DNA from: Cytophagales bacterium
Lineage (GTDB): Bacteria > Bacteroidota > Bacteroidia > Cytophagales > Cyclobacteriaceae
Length of the DNA stretch: 64,000 bases
Assembly (NCBI GenBank): GCA_033344775.1
Contig: JAWPMT010000004.1
Coordinates: forward strand, 1,488,001-1,552,000
Direction of reading: 5' to 3'
Shown: positions 35,648 to 43,528 of the stretch, piece by piece
How positions within the stretch are numbered: the first letter of the stretch is position 1
Layout of the letters: each line of letters starts with the position of its first letter
Made by a program: the position numbers and the translations under genes
Notes under the pieces: generated by a model
The model's database searches: none
Told to the model about the DNA's origin: nothing
What the model saw: only the letters and a program-made list of their open reading frames with translations

Positions 35648-35989
35648 CTAAAAGATTGCAGCTTGTTTAATCATATTTTTCAACTGATCTGCATCGAATT
35701 TTGTTAGGTCTGTGATTTTAATATGTCGCATTCGAACGCCAGTTCCCTCCAGCAATCCATCCGGGTCCTCTACTTTTTCAAAATTGAAAAACCCCAGGTT
35801 GACGTGCTTTTTCGTGTGCTTTAAATACACAAAATCCTTGGCAGTACCATAAACCGGCTGTCCCCACTTCAATTGTTCCTTAACTTCGGGTACTGCATCG
35901 GCAATCACGTTGCGTAGATCTTCCAATATCGACACTTGACCTTCAGCGGCCTTTGCGATGTACTGATCGACTTCTTCAATTTTATTCAT
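35648..35989 (-). CDS. DUF1801 (YdhG-like) protein
   Basis: A 113-residue cytoplasmic protein with the DUF1801 pattern: helix VDQYIAKAAEGQVSILEDLR, EVKEQLKWGQPVYG, a strand with FVYLKHTKKHVNLGFF and the final helix of basic and acidic residues. The family is structurally related to a lipoprotein-like fold but has no agreed function. ATG 35989 fits the family start and avoids overlap with the gene at 36009; the frame is open upstream. Confidence 0.82.
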   Translation of the reverse strand: MNKIEEVDQYIAKAAEGQVSILEDLRNVIADAVPEVKEQLKWGQPVYGTAKDFVYLKHTKKHVNLGFFNFEKVEDPDGLLEGTGVRMRHIKITDLTKFDADQLKNMIKQAAIF

Positions 35990-36008
35990 TTTTAGCTCCA
36001 GGTTATAT

Positions 36009-36449
36009 TCAATCCCAAACATACTTCCAACTGCCATCTTTTTGTCGTTTCCATACCGTATGGAAGATGCCTTTGTTCTGCTTTTCATTGCCCAACGTAT
36101 CGTAATAAGTAAATGTAAAATCGCCATAGGTATACGCCATATCACCAGACTGACTCACATCGATGAAGGTGGGTGCCCAGGTCAGGGTTTCGTTAGGACG
36201 AACATCTTTTTCATACCAGTCCCGGATGTCCGCTTTCCCCTTTATGATCTTTTTGCTTCGTCGGATCACACCATCTTCAGCAGCAAAGTATTCAAAAGCT
36301 TCCACGAGTCCCTTTTCCTGTGCCATGTCGTTAAAAGCTTTCTCCGCCAGGCGCACTTCTTCTTTCCATTGTGACATTTGCTGCTCAGTTGGTTCGCTGG
36401 AACAAGCAAACATTAGCAGCAGTAAGGGAAGTTTTCGAAAAAATTTCAT
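36009..36449 (-). CDS. SnoaL/DUF4440-like lipoprotein
   Basis: A 146-residue lipoprotein (lipobox LMFAC, C16). The mature part is an NTF2-like fold: a long helix WKEEVRLAEKAFNDMAQEKG, AFEYFAAEDGVIRRSKKIIK, then GDMAYTYGDFTFTYYD and WKRQKDGSWKYVWD, the closing motif typical of DUF4440. Probable ligand-binding or hydrolase-like scaffold in the periplasm. It precedes the DUF1801 gene by 19 bp on the same strand. Confidence 0.8.
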   Translation of the reverse strand: MKFFRKLPLLLLMFACSSEPTEQQMSQWKEEVRLAEKAFNDMAQEKGLVEAFEYFAAEDGVIRRSKKIIKGKADIRDWYEKDVRPNETLTWAPTFIDVSQSGDMAYTYGDFTFTYYDTLGNEKQNKGIFHTVWKRQKDGSWKYVWD

Positions 36450-36458
36450 TATTAAAAA

Positions 36459-37058
36459 TCATTTAGAGGTTGGAGCAAATGTCATGAAGCCCAAAGACAT
36501 GATAAACATAAAAATGACAAAAGCCTCCACCAACCTTTTCTTTTGATAGAAAAAAACCATAAAGAAGGCAAATCCAGAAATAAGCATTGAAGGGGTTACA
36601 AACTGCCAAAACTTGAGGCTTCCCATGATGTTGCCGTTGCCCAATTCCAGGTATTGATCCCAGCGATAGTACACTGTCTTTGCTACAGCGAGAATATTAA
36701 ATAGGATGGTAGGTATTAATATCTCTTTGAGGCGCTTGTAAAAGAATTTTTCCGACTTGAGGCGTTTGTACTTCTCCGGAATAATCTGATAAGTAGCAAC
36801 GGAAAGCAAGGTCAATGGTAAAATCCTGAGCACAAGAAAAGACCAGGCACTGGTAACCGTCTCTGCAGGCACCCAAAATAGCGTATAATAGGTCTGAATA
36901 ACTACGATGAAGATCGTCACGAAGGCCAATACATGTGCCCAGTAAAACTGAATTGTCTTGCGGTGAAAGATCATTTTACCAAAGCCTTCCACGCAATGAG
37001 CGAGGACCAGACCATAGAGGATGGTCTCAAAAGCCATCAAGTATTCAAACTTCGACAT
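36459..37058 (-). CDS. Uncharacterised membrane protein
   Basis: A 199-residue protein with about six membrane segments and no recognised family. Features are an N-terminal TM with LYGLVLAHCVEGFGKM, a basic cytoplasmic loop (PEKYKRLKSEKFFYKRLKE), and a last TM pair (FAFFMVFFYQKKRLVEAFV). ATG 37058 was chosen because it directly precedes the first membrane helix. It ends 9 bp before the lipoprotein gene start at 36449, so the two are probably co-transcribed. Confidence 0.65.
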   Translation of the reverse strand: MSKFEYLMAFETILYGLVLAHCVEGFGKMIFHRKTIQFYWAHVLAFVTIFIVVIQTYYTLFWVPAETVTSAWSFLVLRILPLTLLSVATYQIIPEKYKRLKSEKFFYKRLKEILIPTILFNILAVAKTVYYRWDQYLELGNGNIMGSLKFWQFVTPSMLISGFAFFMVFFYQKKRLVEAFVIFMFIMSLGFMTFAPTSK

Positions 37059-37134
37059 GTGGGGCAGATTGGTTGGATCATGAAGATATGAAAATTCAAA
37101 TAAACATGAAGTGAAGCTGCTACCTACAAAAGAA

Positions 37135-37156
37135 AATGCCTTCAAATGAAGGCATT
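37135..37156 (-). terminator. Intrinsic terminator after the YciI-like gene
   Basis: AATGCCTTC-AAAT-GAAGGCATT is a perfect 9-bp stem, 26 bp after the stop of the YciI-like gene (minus strand), followed on that strand by TTTCTTTTG. It would end the TetR-controlled operon. Confidence 0.8.
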
Positions 37157-37182
37157 CAATTCCACGTACTTATAATTAAAGT

Positions 37183-37548
37183 CTATTCCTCGTACTTGAA
37201 GTAAATGTTGATTGGGCGCAATTTTGCCGACATCATACCCTCTTTGATCGAAGGATCTTGCTGGACGAGTTCAAACGCCTCTTGGTAATCTTCTGTCTGT
37301 AGCATCACAAAACCACTATGGTTCTCAAGGTTTTGATCTATGATCCCGGCGATAAGAAGCTTACCTTCCCGCTCAAGTGAATCCAAGTAAGCCACATGCT
37401 CCTGCTGAATGTTATGCTCGCGATCCGTCCACATAGACCTGTGCTTGTAGGATTCAAACAGCGTGAGTTCATAGACGAAGGTACTTTGCTTTTGTGCTAA
37501 CATGTTTATTGAAAGAATCAGGGTAAGTAAAATGAAGAGCAGCCTCAT
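37183..37548 (-). CDS. Exported YciI-like (YCII) protein
   Basis: A 121-residue protein with a signal peptide (MRLLFILLTLILSINMLAQ), then a YCII/ferredoxin-like domain: FVYELTLFESYKHRSMWTDR, HVAYLDSLEREGKLLIAG, GFVMLQTEDYQEAFELVQQD and DPSIKEGMMSAKLRPI. The family's conserved His-Asp pair is represented by EHVAYLD. The start at 37548 gives a 4-bp overlap with the upstream membrane-protein gene and begins the signal peptide. Export is unusual for YciI homologs. Confidence 0.8.
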   Translation of the reverse strand: MRLLFILLTLILSINMLAQKQSTFVYELTLFESYKHRSMWTDREHNIQQEHVAYLDSLEREGKLLIAGIIDQNLENHSGFVMLQTEDYQEAFELVQQDPSIKEGMMSAKLRPINIYFKYEE

Positions 37549-38204
37549 GATCGAAGTAATTTTCGGATAGAAACAAAGTGCAGCCACAACAAGACCGGAC
37601 CTGCGATGAACACCACATAATTCATGTTATGAAAAGGCCCCAGGTCTTCCCAGACCAAAAAACAAATACTGGTGATAATCGTGAAAATGTCAAGCAATCC
37701 GATGATATTGGCTGACCAAAGGAGTGTTCTGGCTGATCGATGTTTTTTAATAAAAGCGATGGCAGCGACGAGGGCCAGAAAGCCAGAAGTGATATGAAAG
37801 TACCCATCCAGAATGCTGAACCATGCAGGGATCACCCCTACAACGCCCTCCATCAGAAAGCCAGCCCCCACAAAGACCCTGAGGCCCTGCACAATTTGTA
37901 AATGTTCTTGAGAGAGTGCTTCAAAAATCTTGTTGGAAGTGACGTAAAACAGACCTACTCCGACCGATGCTCCGATCAATATGATCAAATAAAAAGCTCC
38001 ACCGCTGATGGTCGGAGGAATCATGTGCTGTCCGCCAAATATCCAATGCACGATTAAAATCATAACTGTAAATGAAATTCCGACAGTCCATTGCGCCCTC
38101 AAAGAGGACCTAGCTTGTCGATACAAAAAAATGGTGGCTATTGCGGTGATTACAGCTACTGCAATCACCCAATAAGTAGTATTAGGGTAATAGATAGAAT
38201 CCAT
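37545..38204 (-). CDS. Seven-helix membrane protein in the TetR operon
   Basis: A 219-residue protein with about seven membrane helices over its whole length; I do not recognise the family. It contains GGQHMIPPTISGGAFYLIIL and charged loops with KKHRSARTL. It is the first gene after tetR, 43 bp away, with a perfect 14-bp operator-like palindrome 12 nt before its ATG. Its stop overlaps the YciI-like start by 4 bp. I infer it is the main target of the TetR regulator. Confidence 0.65.
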   Translation of the reverse strand: MDSIYYPNTTYWVIAVAVITAIATIFLYRQARSSLRAQWTVGISFTVMILIVHWIFGGQHMIPPTISGGAFYLIILIGASVGVGLFYVTSNKIFEALSQEHLQIVQGLRVFVGAGFLMEGVVGVIPAWFSILDGYFHITSGFLALVAAIAFIKKHRSARTLLWSANIIGLLDIFTIITSICFLVWEDLGPFHNMNYVVFIAGPVLLWLHFVSIRKLLRS

Positions 38205-38216
38205 GTATATTAAAAA

Positions 38217-38230
38217 ATACCAATTGGTAT
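38217..38230. promoter_or_regulatory. TetR operator candidate 1
   Basis: ATACCAATTGGTAT is a perfect 14-bp palindrome, 12 nt upstream of the membrane-protein ATG at 38204. It shares ATAC-N6-GTAT with two further sites flanking the tetR promoter. Confidence 0.65.
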
Positions 38231-38247
38231 GTTTTTGATTAAAATTT

Positions 38248-38832
38248 TTAGAGATGACTTAAATAGGTCTTTAACTGACGGAGAAAAAGCTGATAGAAAT
38301 CCTTGCTCTGATGAATTTTGCCAATGCCCCGGGTCCCTTCATAACTGCAAACAATGAAAGTGGCCACCTCCTCGAAATTATGTTGCTCAATCTCCTTACG
38401 ATCTGCCGCTTTTTGAAGTACTTGCGCCATGGTATGCTTCCACTTTTCCAGAATACCTTTTAGGGCTACCATGAATTTCGGATTGACCGGGGACATTTCC
38501 TGGATGAGGTTATTGGTGGGACATCCATTGATGACTTGCTCATCAGAGATATTGAGCATAAAGGTCTCAATCGTTTCATAGATCTTTTGTACGGGTTGTT
38601 TACTATCTACAACAGGGGTAATCAGTGACTGCTCAAATCTTGGAGCAATCACTTCTTTGATCACCGCAAGTCCCATCTCTTCTTTGTTTTTGAAATGATA
38701 GAAAAAAGCTCCTTTGGTCACACTGGTCGTTTCAATGATCTTATCGATACTGGTCGCCTGATAACCATTGGCATAGATGAGGTCAAAGGCTTTTTCCAAT
38801 AGGTACTGGCGGGTGATCTCTGATTTTTTCAT
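38248..38832 (-). CDS. TetR/AcrR-family repressor
   Basis: A 194-residue repressor. The N-terminal helix-turn-helix is clear: ITRQYLLEKAFDLIYANGYQ, TSIDKIIETTSVTKGAFFYH, FKNKEEMGLAVIKE. The C-terminal ligand domain (~55-194) includes NGCPTNNLIQEMS, typical of the YcdC/AcrR-like subgroup that senses small electrophiles or hydrophobic compounds. Two ATAC-N6-GTAT sites lie 3 and 51 nt upstream of its ATG and a third before the next gene, indicating autorepression and control of the operon 38204-37183. Confidence 0.9.
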   Translation of the reverse strand: MKKSEITRQYLLEKAFDLIYANGYQATSIDKIIETTSVTKGAFFYHFKNKEEMGLAVIKEVIAPRFEQSLITPVVDSKQPVQKIYETIETFMLNISDEQVINGCPTNNLIQEMSPVNPKFMVALKGILEKWKHTMAQVLQKAADRKEIEQHNFEEVATFIVCSYEGTRGIGKIHQSKDFYQLFLRQLKTYLSHL

Positions 38833-38835
38833 AAA

Positions 38836-38849
38836 ATACTAGTCAGTAT
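38836..38849. promoter_or_regulatory. TetR operator candidate 2
   Basis: ATACTAGTCAGTAT, three bases upstream of the tetR ATG at 38832. Arms ATACT/AGTAT are perfect; the centre AGTC is asymmetric. Confidence 0.55.
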
Positions 38850-38883
38850 GTTTCTTAAACTTCATCTACTGAATAAGAGTTCA

Positions 38884-38897
38884 TACTACTTGGTATT
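38884..38897. promoter_or_regulatory. TetR operator candidate 3
   Basis: ATACTACTTGGTAT, 48 bp (start to start) upstream of candidate 2. It keeps ATAC-N6-GTAT and would flank the tetR promoter on its far side. Confidence 0.5.
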
Positions 38898-38932
38898 TTT
38901 TAAAAAAACTAATTGAAATACCCATTTAAGCA

Positions 38933-39343
38933 TTATTGGCCAAGCTGATAAGCCATCCGCATGTAATGAATCAACTCCTGGTTAATATCCTCCTTATGGC
39001 AAAGTTTAAAATGATGAACATGGGCAGATTTAGTCACAGTCTCAATTCGATGAAAGCAAGCAGTCTCATCATATCTCCTGTTTAATACAAGATGCCCTGC
39101 AAGGTATTTATCCCCTAATCTATTGATCGATGCAAATCGCATTCGACTATTGAGTGCAATCCTTGTTTTTGCAGGATGGAGTTCGAATTCCCCTATGCAC
39201 TTAAACTCATCGATCAGCAGTTGATAAAGTCGAAGCGTATCTTCCGTTTTACCCTCCAGGAAATGTTCTATCGTATTTTGATTGCACGAATGCCATTGAT
39301 TTGAGTTGACGAATTTTTGTTGACATTCTGGGCAAATCCACAT
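38933..39343 (-). CDS. DUF5655-type protein with zinc ribbon start
   Basis: A 136-residue soluble protein. It opens with a putative zinc-binding segment (CPECQQKF ... HSCN: C4, C7, H18, C20) and continues with DUF5655-like sequence (IEHFLEGKTEDTLRLYQLLI; HPAKTRIALNSRMRFASINR; GHLVLNRRYDETACFHRIET). The family is predicted to bind DNA or RNA, but function is not established. It stands alone between the tetR promoter and a hairpin-rich spacer. Confidence 0.8.
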   Translation of the reverse strand: MWICPECQQKFVNSNQWHSCNQNTIEHFLEGKTEDTLRLYQLLIDEFKCIGEFELHPAKTRIALNSRMRFASINRLGDKYLAGHLVLNRRYDETACFHRIETVTKSAHVHHFKLCHKEDINQELIHYMRMAYQLGQ

Positions 39344-39371
39344 AGGTTGAAGTTAGTCATTCAAATAACAA

Positions 39372-39451
39372 AAGGCGCCGATCGATAGCGCCAATATATA
39401 TTATGATCAGACTGTGCGGATGTTGGAAGCACACGTATCGTGTGCTTCCAA
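39372..39451. repeat. Paired hairpins in the 39.4-kb spacer
   Basis: TTGGAAGCACACG-TAT-CGTGTGCTTCCAA (39423-39451) is a perfect 13-bp stem with a three-base loop. A smaller hairpin with arms GGCGC/GCGCC around 39374-39392 precedes it. They lie between the start of the DUF5655 gene and the stop of the gene at 39458 (both minus strand). The large stem could end that upstream transcript although there is no T-run, or be a REP-like element. Confidence 0.6.
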
Positions 39452-39457
39452 CTTTGA

Positions 39458-39832
39458 TCAATTCTCCTTCGTTGCTACCCACACTGCAAGAAACCCCCGA
39501 TCAATGGCATGTGTGGTACCATAAAGCTTACCATCCTTGAGGTAAAATGAAGTATTGTACTCACCACTGTTATCTCCGGAGATCAATGCACCATATATGG
39601 TTCCAGTCTGGGTATTAAGCTGGCCAGATCTTAACTTTACACCTTCACGATAAAAGGTACCATACATTTCATTTCCTTTGACTCTAATGATTTCCATCAT
39701 GGCAAAATTTGAATCGGTTGTATCCTGCGGACTCATGTCCAGTTTCCATTTGCCAACTAATTCCTGAGTATCCTGAGCGGCTACATTGAAACTCAAAAAC
39801 AGGACTAATGACATTAAGATAATCGTTCTCAT
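39458..39832 (-). CDS. Small exported lipocalin-like protein
   Basis: A 124-residue exported protein (signal ends NVAAQD). The mature part starts with ELVGKWKLDMSP, the G-x-W opening of lipocalin-like and similar small barrels, and continues with strands KGNEMYGTFYREGVKLRSGQ and DGKLYGTTHAIDRGFLAVWV. It probably binds a small ligand in the periplasm. No neighbour suggests a pathway. Confidence 0.6.
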   Translation of the reverse strand: MRTIILMSLVLFLSFNVAAQDTQELVGKWKLDMSPQDTTDSNFAMMEIIRVKGNEMYGTFYREGVKLRSGQLNTQTGTIYGALISGDNSGEYNTSFYLKDGKLYGTTHAIDRGFLAVWVATKEN

Positions 39833-39949
39833 ACTTTGAAATTTTTGATTTGGGAGGCAAGTTGTAAGTCAGGATCATGAGGATCGGCTCAATTCTAAAA
39901 TTGAACCCTGTTGCTGCATATTTGCTGGTCTCAATTAAGAAATTGACAC

Positions 39950-41068
39950 CTATGATCTTTGCTTCAATTGACTGGGAGGAATGCCTAAATGTTTCTTTAC
40001 CGCGCGATTAAAGGAGGATTTGGAATTGAATCCGGCTTGATGTGCCAGAGACAACAACGTGTATTTATCATTAGAAGGATCTTTGACCAATTGTTCCAAT
40101 TCATGAACTCGGTACTCGTTGATATAATCGGTAAATGACTTTTTAGCCAGATCATTCAGGGTACGCGTCAGCAAATATGGTTTGACCTCCATTTGCTCCG
40201 CCAGCCCCGCTAGTGTCAATTCCGAATTTCTATAGACTTGTTGACCCTCTACCAGTTCCTTCAATTTGTCAGCGATTTCAGAAAGAGCAGCCCTTTCAGC
40301 TTCGGGAATTTTCTTAACCGGTTTCAACAAGCGATGATCTGAACGAATAATACTGGAGATGCCAAACCAATAGACAAGCAAGGCCATACCTATGAAAAAA
40401 GGATAGTAATAGAACCGAGTGCGATAGAAGTAATATATACTCTCCGTCGACATGAAGAAGATCAGATCTACAATCAAAATGATCAGCACCACACAATAGT
40501 AAGCCCCAAATCCTCTCACAAGATTGACTATCCAACGATAGTTTTCCTGCACGACATCCTTTGAATCAAGTTTTCTTAACAACTGAAGAGACTTCCAGGC
40601 AAATCCGATGATCAACAAGCTGGCAATGATGGGGACCGTAGAGTAATTCATCCAGACCATGTATCCATAATAGCCCAGCCAGGTCAGGCTTTCTCTCGTG
40701 CCATCCCAGAAAAAATTCTGTGACCGAACATAGATGCTACAAATGATCTGAATTAGGATCGGAAGCCAAAGCCATTGATCTTTTTTACCCGGATGAAATT
40801 CAGGATTTACTTGTCCTTTGGCATATAAAAAAAGTAGTGGTCCGTATGCCCATTCCAGGTCCATCGTCAGATGATACCAGGCATCGTAACGACCAATCCC
40901 AAAAAGGTACAGCACCTGATTGAGTAAACCATAAGACAGCACCAACAACAACATGGCCTTGTACTTGTTGGCGATCGGAGGTTTACGCCACAGAATGATT
41001 GCAAAGGCCATTCCTTGAGAAAAGCCGATACATAAAATAATGATCAGAACAATGGTCAGTGCATCCAT
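39950..41068 (-). CDS. AraC-family regulator with membrane N-terminus
   Basis: A 372-residue regulator with seven predicted membrane helices (residues ~5-235), then a coiled linker and an AraC DNA-binding domain (~265-370: LTLAGLAEQMEVKPYLLTRT; LLSLAHQAGFNSKSSFNRAV; GIPPSQLKQ). Closest in layout to the protein at 22158. The gene stands alone; its targets are not evident. Confidence 0.85.
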   Translation of the reverse strand: MDALTIVLIIILCIGFSQGMAFAIILWRKPPIANKYKAMLLLVLSYGLLNQVLYLFGIGRYDAWYHLTMDLEWAYGPLLFLYAKGQVNPEFHPGKKDQWLWLPILIQIICSIYVRSQNFFWDGTRESLTWLGYYGYMVWMNYSTVPIIASLLIIGFAWKSLQLLRKLDSKDVVQENYRWIVNLVRGFGAYYCVVLIILIVDLIFFMSTESIYYFYRTRFYYYPFFIGMALLVYWFGISSIIRSDHRLLKPVKKIPEAERAALSEIADKLKELVEGQQVYRNSELTLAGLAEQMEVKPYLLTRTLNDLAKKSFTDYINEYRVHELEQLVKDPSNDKYTLLSLAHQAGFNSKSSFNRAVKKHLGIPPSQLKQRS

Positions 41069-41131
41069 TGCAGTAAAGATGCATGGAATGAATCACAATT
41101 TTTATCCTCTAGATAAAAAGCTTTAAGAACT

Positions 41132-41524
41132 TCAATTGGATAGTCTTTTCAGCACCTCAAGCGCCTTGTTCTCATCAATAGCATTGACGAAAATATGATC
41201 ATGATAATACCCTGCGACCACATTACAACTAATTTGATCGTTGGCCAACGCCGTGGAAAAGGCAGCGGTCAAACCCACAGCTTCTAATGAAGAATGTATT
41301 TGCAAGGTGATCCATGAGGCCACATAATCATAAGTCAAACCCAATTCGTCGGCCTTACTTTGCTCCAGAATTATGGTAATGCCTTCCTTCTCCTTGAAGG
41401 TAGCGATGACTTCATGGAGATCAATCAACTTGTCTTTCTCTACAGTTGAGAACACGTATTTCCCCGGATTTAATTTTGGAGTCAAATGCTTAATCAATTT
41501 CGAAAGATCTTCTTCGCCCGTCAT
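41132..41524 (-). CDS. ACT-domain protein
   Basis: A 130-residue soluble protein of the small tandem ACT group: an N-terminal domain (LNPGKYVFSTVEKDKLIDLH; ATFKEKEGITIILEQSKADE) and a second ACT half (WITLQIHSSLEAVGLTAAFS; VAGYYHDHIFVNAIDENKAL). These bind amino acids or other small ligands as sensors; no enzyme domain is fused. It is divergent from the ECF sigma factor gene at 41652, sharing a 127-bp spacer that contains a perfect palindrome. Confidence 0.82.
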   Translation of the reverse strand: MTGEEDLSKLIKHLTPKLNPGKYVFSTVEKDKLIDLHEVIATFKEKEGITIILEQSKADELGLTYDYVASWITLQIHSSLEAVGLTAAFSTALANDQISCNVVAGYYHDHIFVNAIDENKALEVLKRLSN

Positions 41525-41592
41525 GGTTTATTCTTTTGCTCAAAGAAACAGGCTTTTCAAAACCTGTTTTGCCTAAGAGATATAGAAACCCA

Positions 41593-41606
41593 GACCAATT
41601 TTGGTC
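41593..41606. promoter_or_regulatory. Palindrome between the ACT and ECF sigma genes
   Basis: GACCAA-TT-TTGGTC, arms of 6 bp, lies in the divergent spacer 45 nt before the ATG of the sigma factor. A second hairpin, AAACAGG...CCTGTTT (41546-41552 with 41563-41569), lies on the ACT side. Either could be an operator or a leader structure. Confidence 0.4.
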
Positions 41607-41651
41607 ACACCTATCAAAAGTCGTCGTATTTATATTACAACATCGAAGCTT

Positions 41652-42536
41652 ATGGTGACAAACCCACTTCATACAGATTACGATTCAGATAAGGATCGTT
41701 CACTAATTGACCGGACACTAAAAGGCGACCGAAAAGCCTTAAACGAATTACTGGAAAACCATAATACGTTCATCTACAACATCGCCATCAAGATGACAGG
41801 TGATTTAGAACTTTCAAAAGACCTGACCCAAGACATACTCATCAAGATCGTTTCCAATTTGTCGAAATATGACCCGGGAAAAGGGGATTTTCGTCCTTGG
41901 TTGTATCGATTGGCATTCAATCATCTCCTCGATCAGAAAAAATCAGCCACGGAATTAAGAATCAGCTCCTTCAGTCAGCTATTTGGAGCAGTAGAAAGTA
42001 TCCCGGACGAGTCACTGGAACCCAATCAGGCATTCCCTGATGAAAACCATGCTTACACCCTGGAAGTGCAGATCAAATGCACCAGTGGTATGCTGATGTG
42101 CCTGACCAGAGATCAACGCTTACTCTACGTAGTTGGGGACTTATTTCAGATCGATCACAATCTGGGTGCAGAAATATTCGACCTGACCAAAGAGAGCTTT
42201 CGTAAAAGACTTAGCAGGATTAGAAATGAATTGCACCAATGGATGCACAATCGCTGTGGTTTGATCAATAAGGACAATCCATGTCGATGCAACAAGAAAA
42301 CCAGGGGTTTCATTGATCGTGGAATCGTAGACCCAGGCAATCTGATTTGGAACAAGGATTACAAACATCGCATCGAAGACTATACTAGATCCCAATTGCA
42401 TGAACTTCAACGCAGTTCAGATGAAGTCTACTCCAAACTTTACCGTCGACATCCGATGAAGTCTACTCAAACCGTGGATGAAGTTATGAATACCATACTG
42501 GGAGATAAGCATTTGAAGCAAATGCTTGAGATCTAG
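41652..42536 (+). CDS. ECF sigma factor with cysteine-containing C-terminal extension
   Basis: A 294-residue sigma-70 family factor, longer than a two-domain ECF (about 170-200). Region 2: LELSKDLTQDILIKIVSNLS and GDFRPWLYRLAFNHLLDQKK. Region 4: LTRDQRLLYVVGDLFQIDHN and LTKESFRKRLSRIRNELHQW. The last ~100 residues are an extension with CGLINKDNPCRCNKKTRGFI, three cysteines that could bind metal, and a helical tail. ATG 41652 was preferred to TTG 41601, which has no conserved sequence. The dehalogenase gene starts 37 bp downstream. Confidence 0.82.
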   Translation: MVTNPLHTDYDSDKDRSLIDRTLKGDRKALNELLENHNTFIYNIAIKMTGDLELSKDLTQDILIKIVSNLSKYDPGKGDFRPWLYRLAFNHLLDQKKSATELRISSFSQLFGAVESIPDESLEPNQAFPDENHAYTLEVQIKCTSGMLMCLTRDQRLLYVVGDLFQIDHNLGAEIFDLTKESFRKRLSRIRNELHQWMHNRCGLINKDNPCRCNKKTRGFIDRGIVDPGNLIWNKDYKHRIEDYTRSQLHELQRSSDEVYSKLYRRHPMKSTQTVDEVMNTILGDKHLKQMLEI

Positions 42537-42573
42537 CCTCCCCTCTTTAATCGTCTTATTTAAATATCCTATC

Positions 42574-43521
42574 ATGAAAAAGCCATTGCTTTTAGCGGGC
42601 CTAATCGTTATTGCTATGTCAAGTTTTAGCCAACAAGCGCCAATCTCGGCTGATTTCCCATTTGAATCTAACTACCAAAAGGTACTTGATTCGAAAATGC
42701 ATTTTGTTGACGAAGGTGATCCAAATTCGGCGCACACCTTCCTTCTGCTACATGGAAATCCGACTTCCAGCTACCTCTGGAGAAACATCATCCCACACCT
42801 TACTCCAAAAGGCCGGGTAGTAGTACCTGATCTTATTGGGATGGGGAAATCCGGAAAACCAGCCATTGATTATACTTTCGAAGATCACATCCAATACATG
42901 GATGCTTTCATCGATGGGTTGGGATTGGATAACATCATTTTGGTGGTACAGGATTGGGGCTCCGGTCTGGGGTTTCATTACGCACATAGATACCAGAACC
43001 GGGTGGCAGGTATTGTCTTTTTTGAGGCGATCACCAGACCCATCGAATGGAAAGAAGCCAATTTGATCGAACGATTCATCTTTAAACGCTTTCGTCATCC
43101 TGAAAAAGGCCATAAATTGATCGTAGAGAAAAACTTCTTCGTTGAGAAATTCATCCCAATGATGGCCGGACGCAAACTCACTCAGGAGGAGATGGACCAA
43201 TACCGTGCTCCTTATTTAGAAAAAGAAGACCGAAAACCTGTTAGGGTCTGGCCTACCCAAATCCCCATAGGTGGTGAACCTGAATTCAGCACCAAGGTCA
43301 TCCAGGCTTATGCTGACTACTTGCCAACTTCCTCTGTTCCCAAAATGATGTTCCATGTAAAACCAGGAATGATCATCAAGAAAAAAGAAGCTGATAAAAT
43401 CAAATCTTCATGGAATAATCTGGAAACGATTTTCCTCGGAAAGGGCAAGCACTACATCCAGGAACAATATCCCCATCAAATTGGGGACGGTATCGCAGCC
43501 TGGTATGCAAAGACCTATTGA
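42574..43521 (+). CDS. Exported haloalkane dehalogenase-like hydrolase
   Basis: A 315-residue alpha/beta hydrolase with a signal peptide (MKKPLLLAGLIVIAMSSFSQ). All five residues of subfamily-II haloalkane dehalogenases are present: nucleophile D127 and halide-binding W128 (VVQDWGSG), halide-binding N62 (HGNPTSS), E151 (FFEAI) and base H293 (GKGKHYIQEQ). Such enzymes hydrolyse C-halogen bonds to alcohols; true substrates are often unknown. ATG 42574 begins the signal peptide. Most characterised members are cytoplasmic, so export is noteworthy. It is 37 bp downstream of the ECF sigma gene, probably in the same transcript. Confidence 0.85.
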   Translation: MKKPLLLAGLIVIAMSSFSQQAPISADFPFESNYQKVLDSKMHFVDEGDPNSAHTFLLLHGNPTSSYLWRNIIPHLTPKGRVVVPDLIGMGKSGKPAIDYTFEDHIQYMDAFIDGLGLDNIILVVQDWGSGLGFHYAHRYQNRVAGIVFFEAITRPIEWKEANLIERFIFKRFRHPEKGHKLIVEKNFFVEKFIPMMAGRKLTQEEMDQYRAPYLEKEDRKPVRVWPTQIPIGGEPEFSTKVIQAYADYLPTSSVPKMMFHVKPGMIIKKKEADKIKSSWNNLETIFLGKGKHYIQEQYPHQIGDGIAAWYAKTY

Positions 43522-43528
43522 AATTAGC

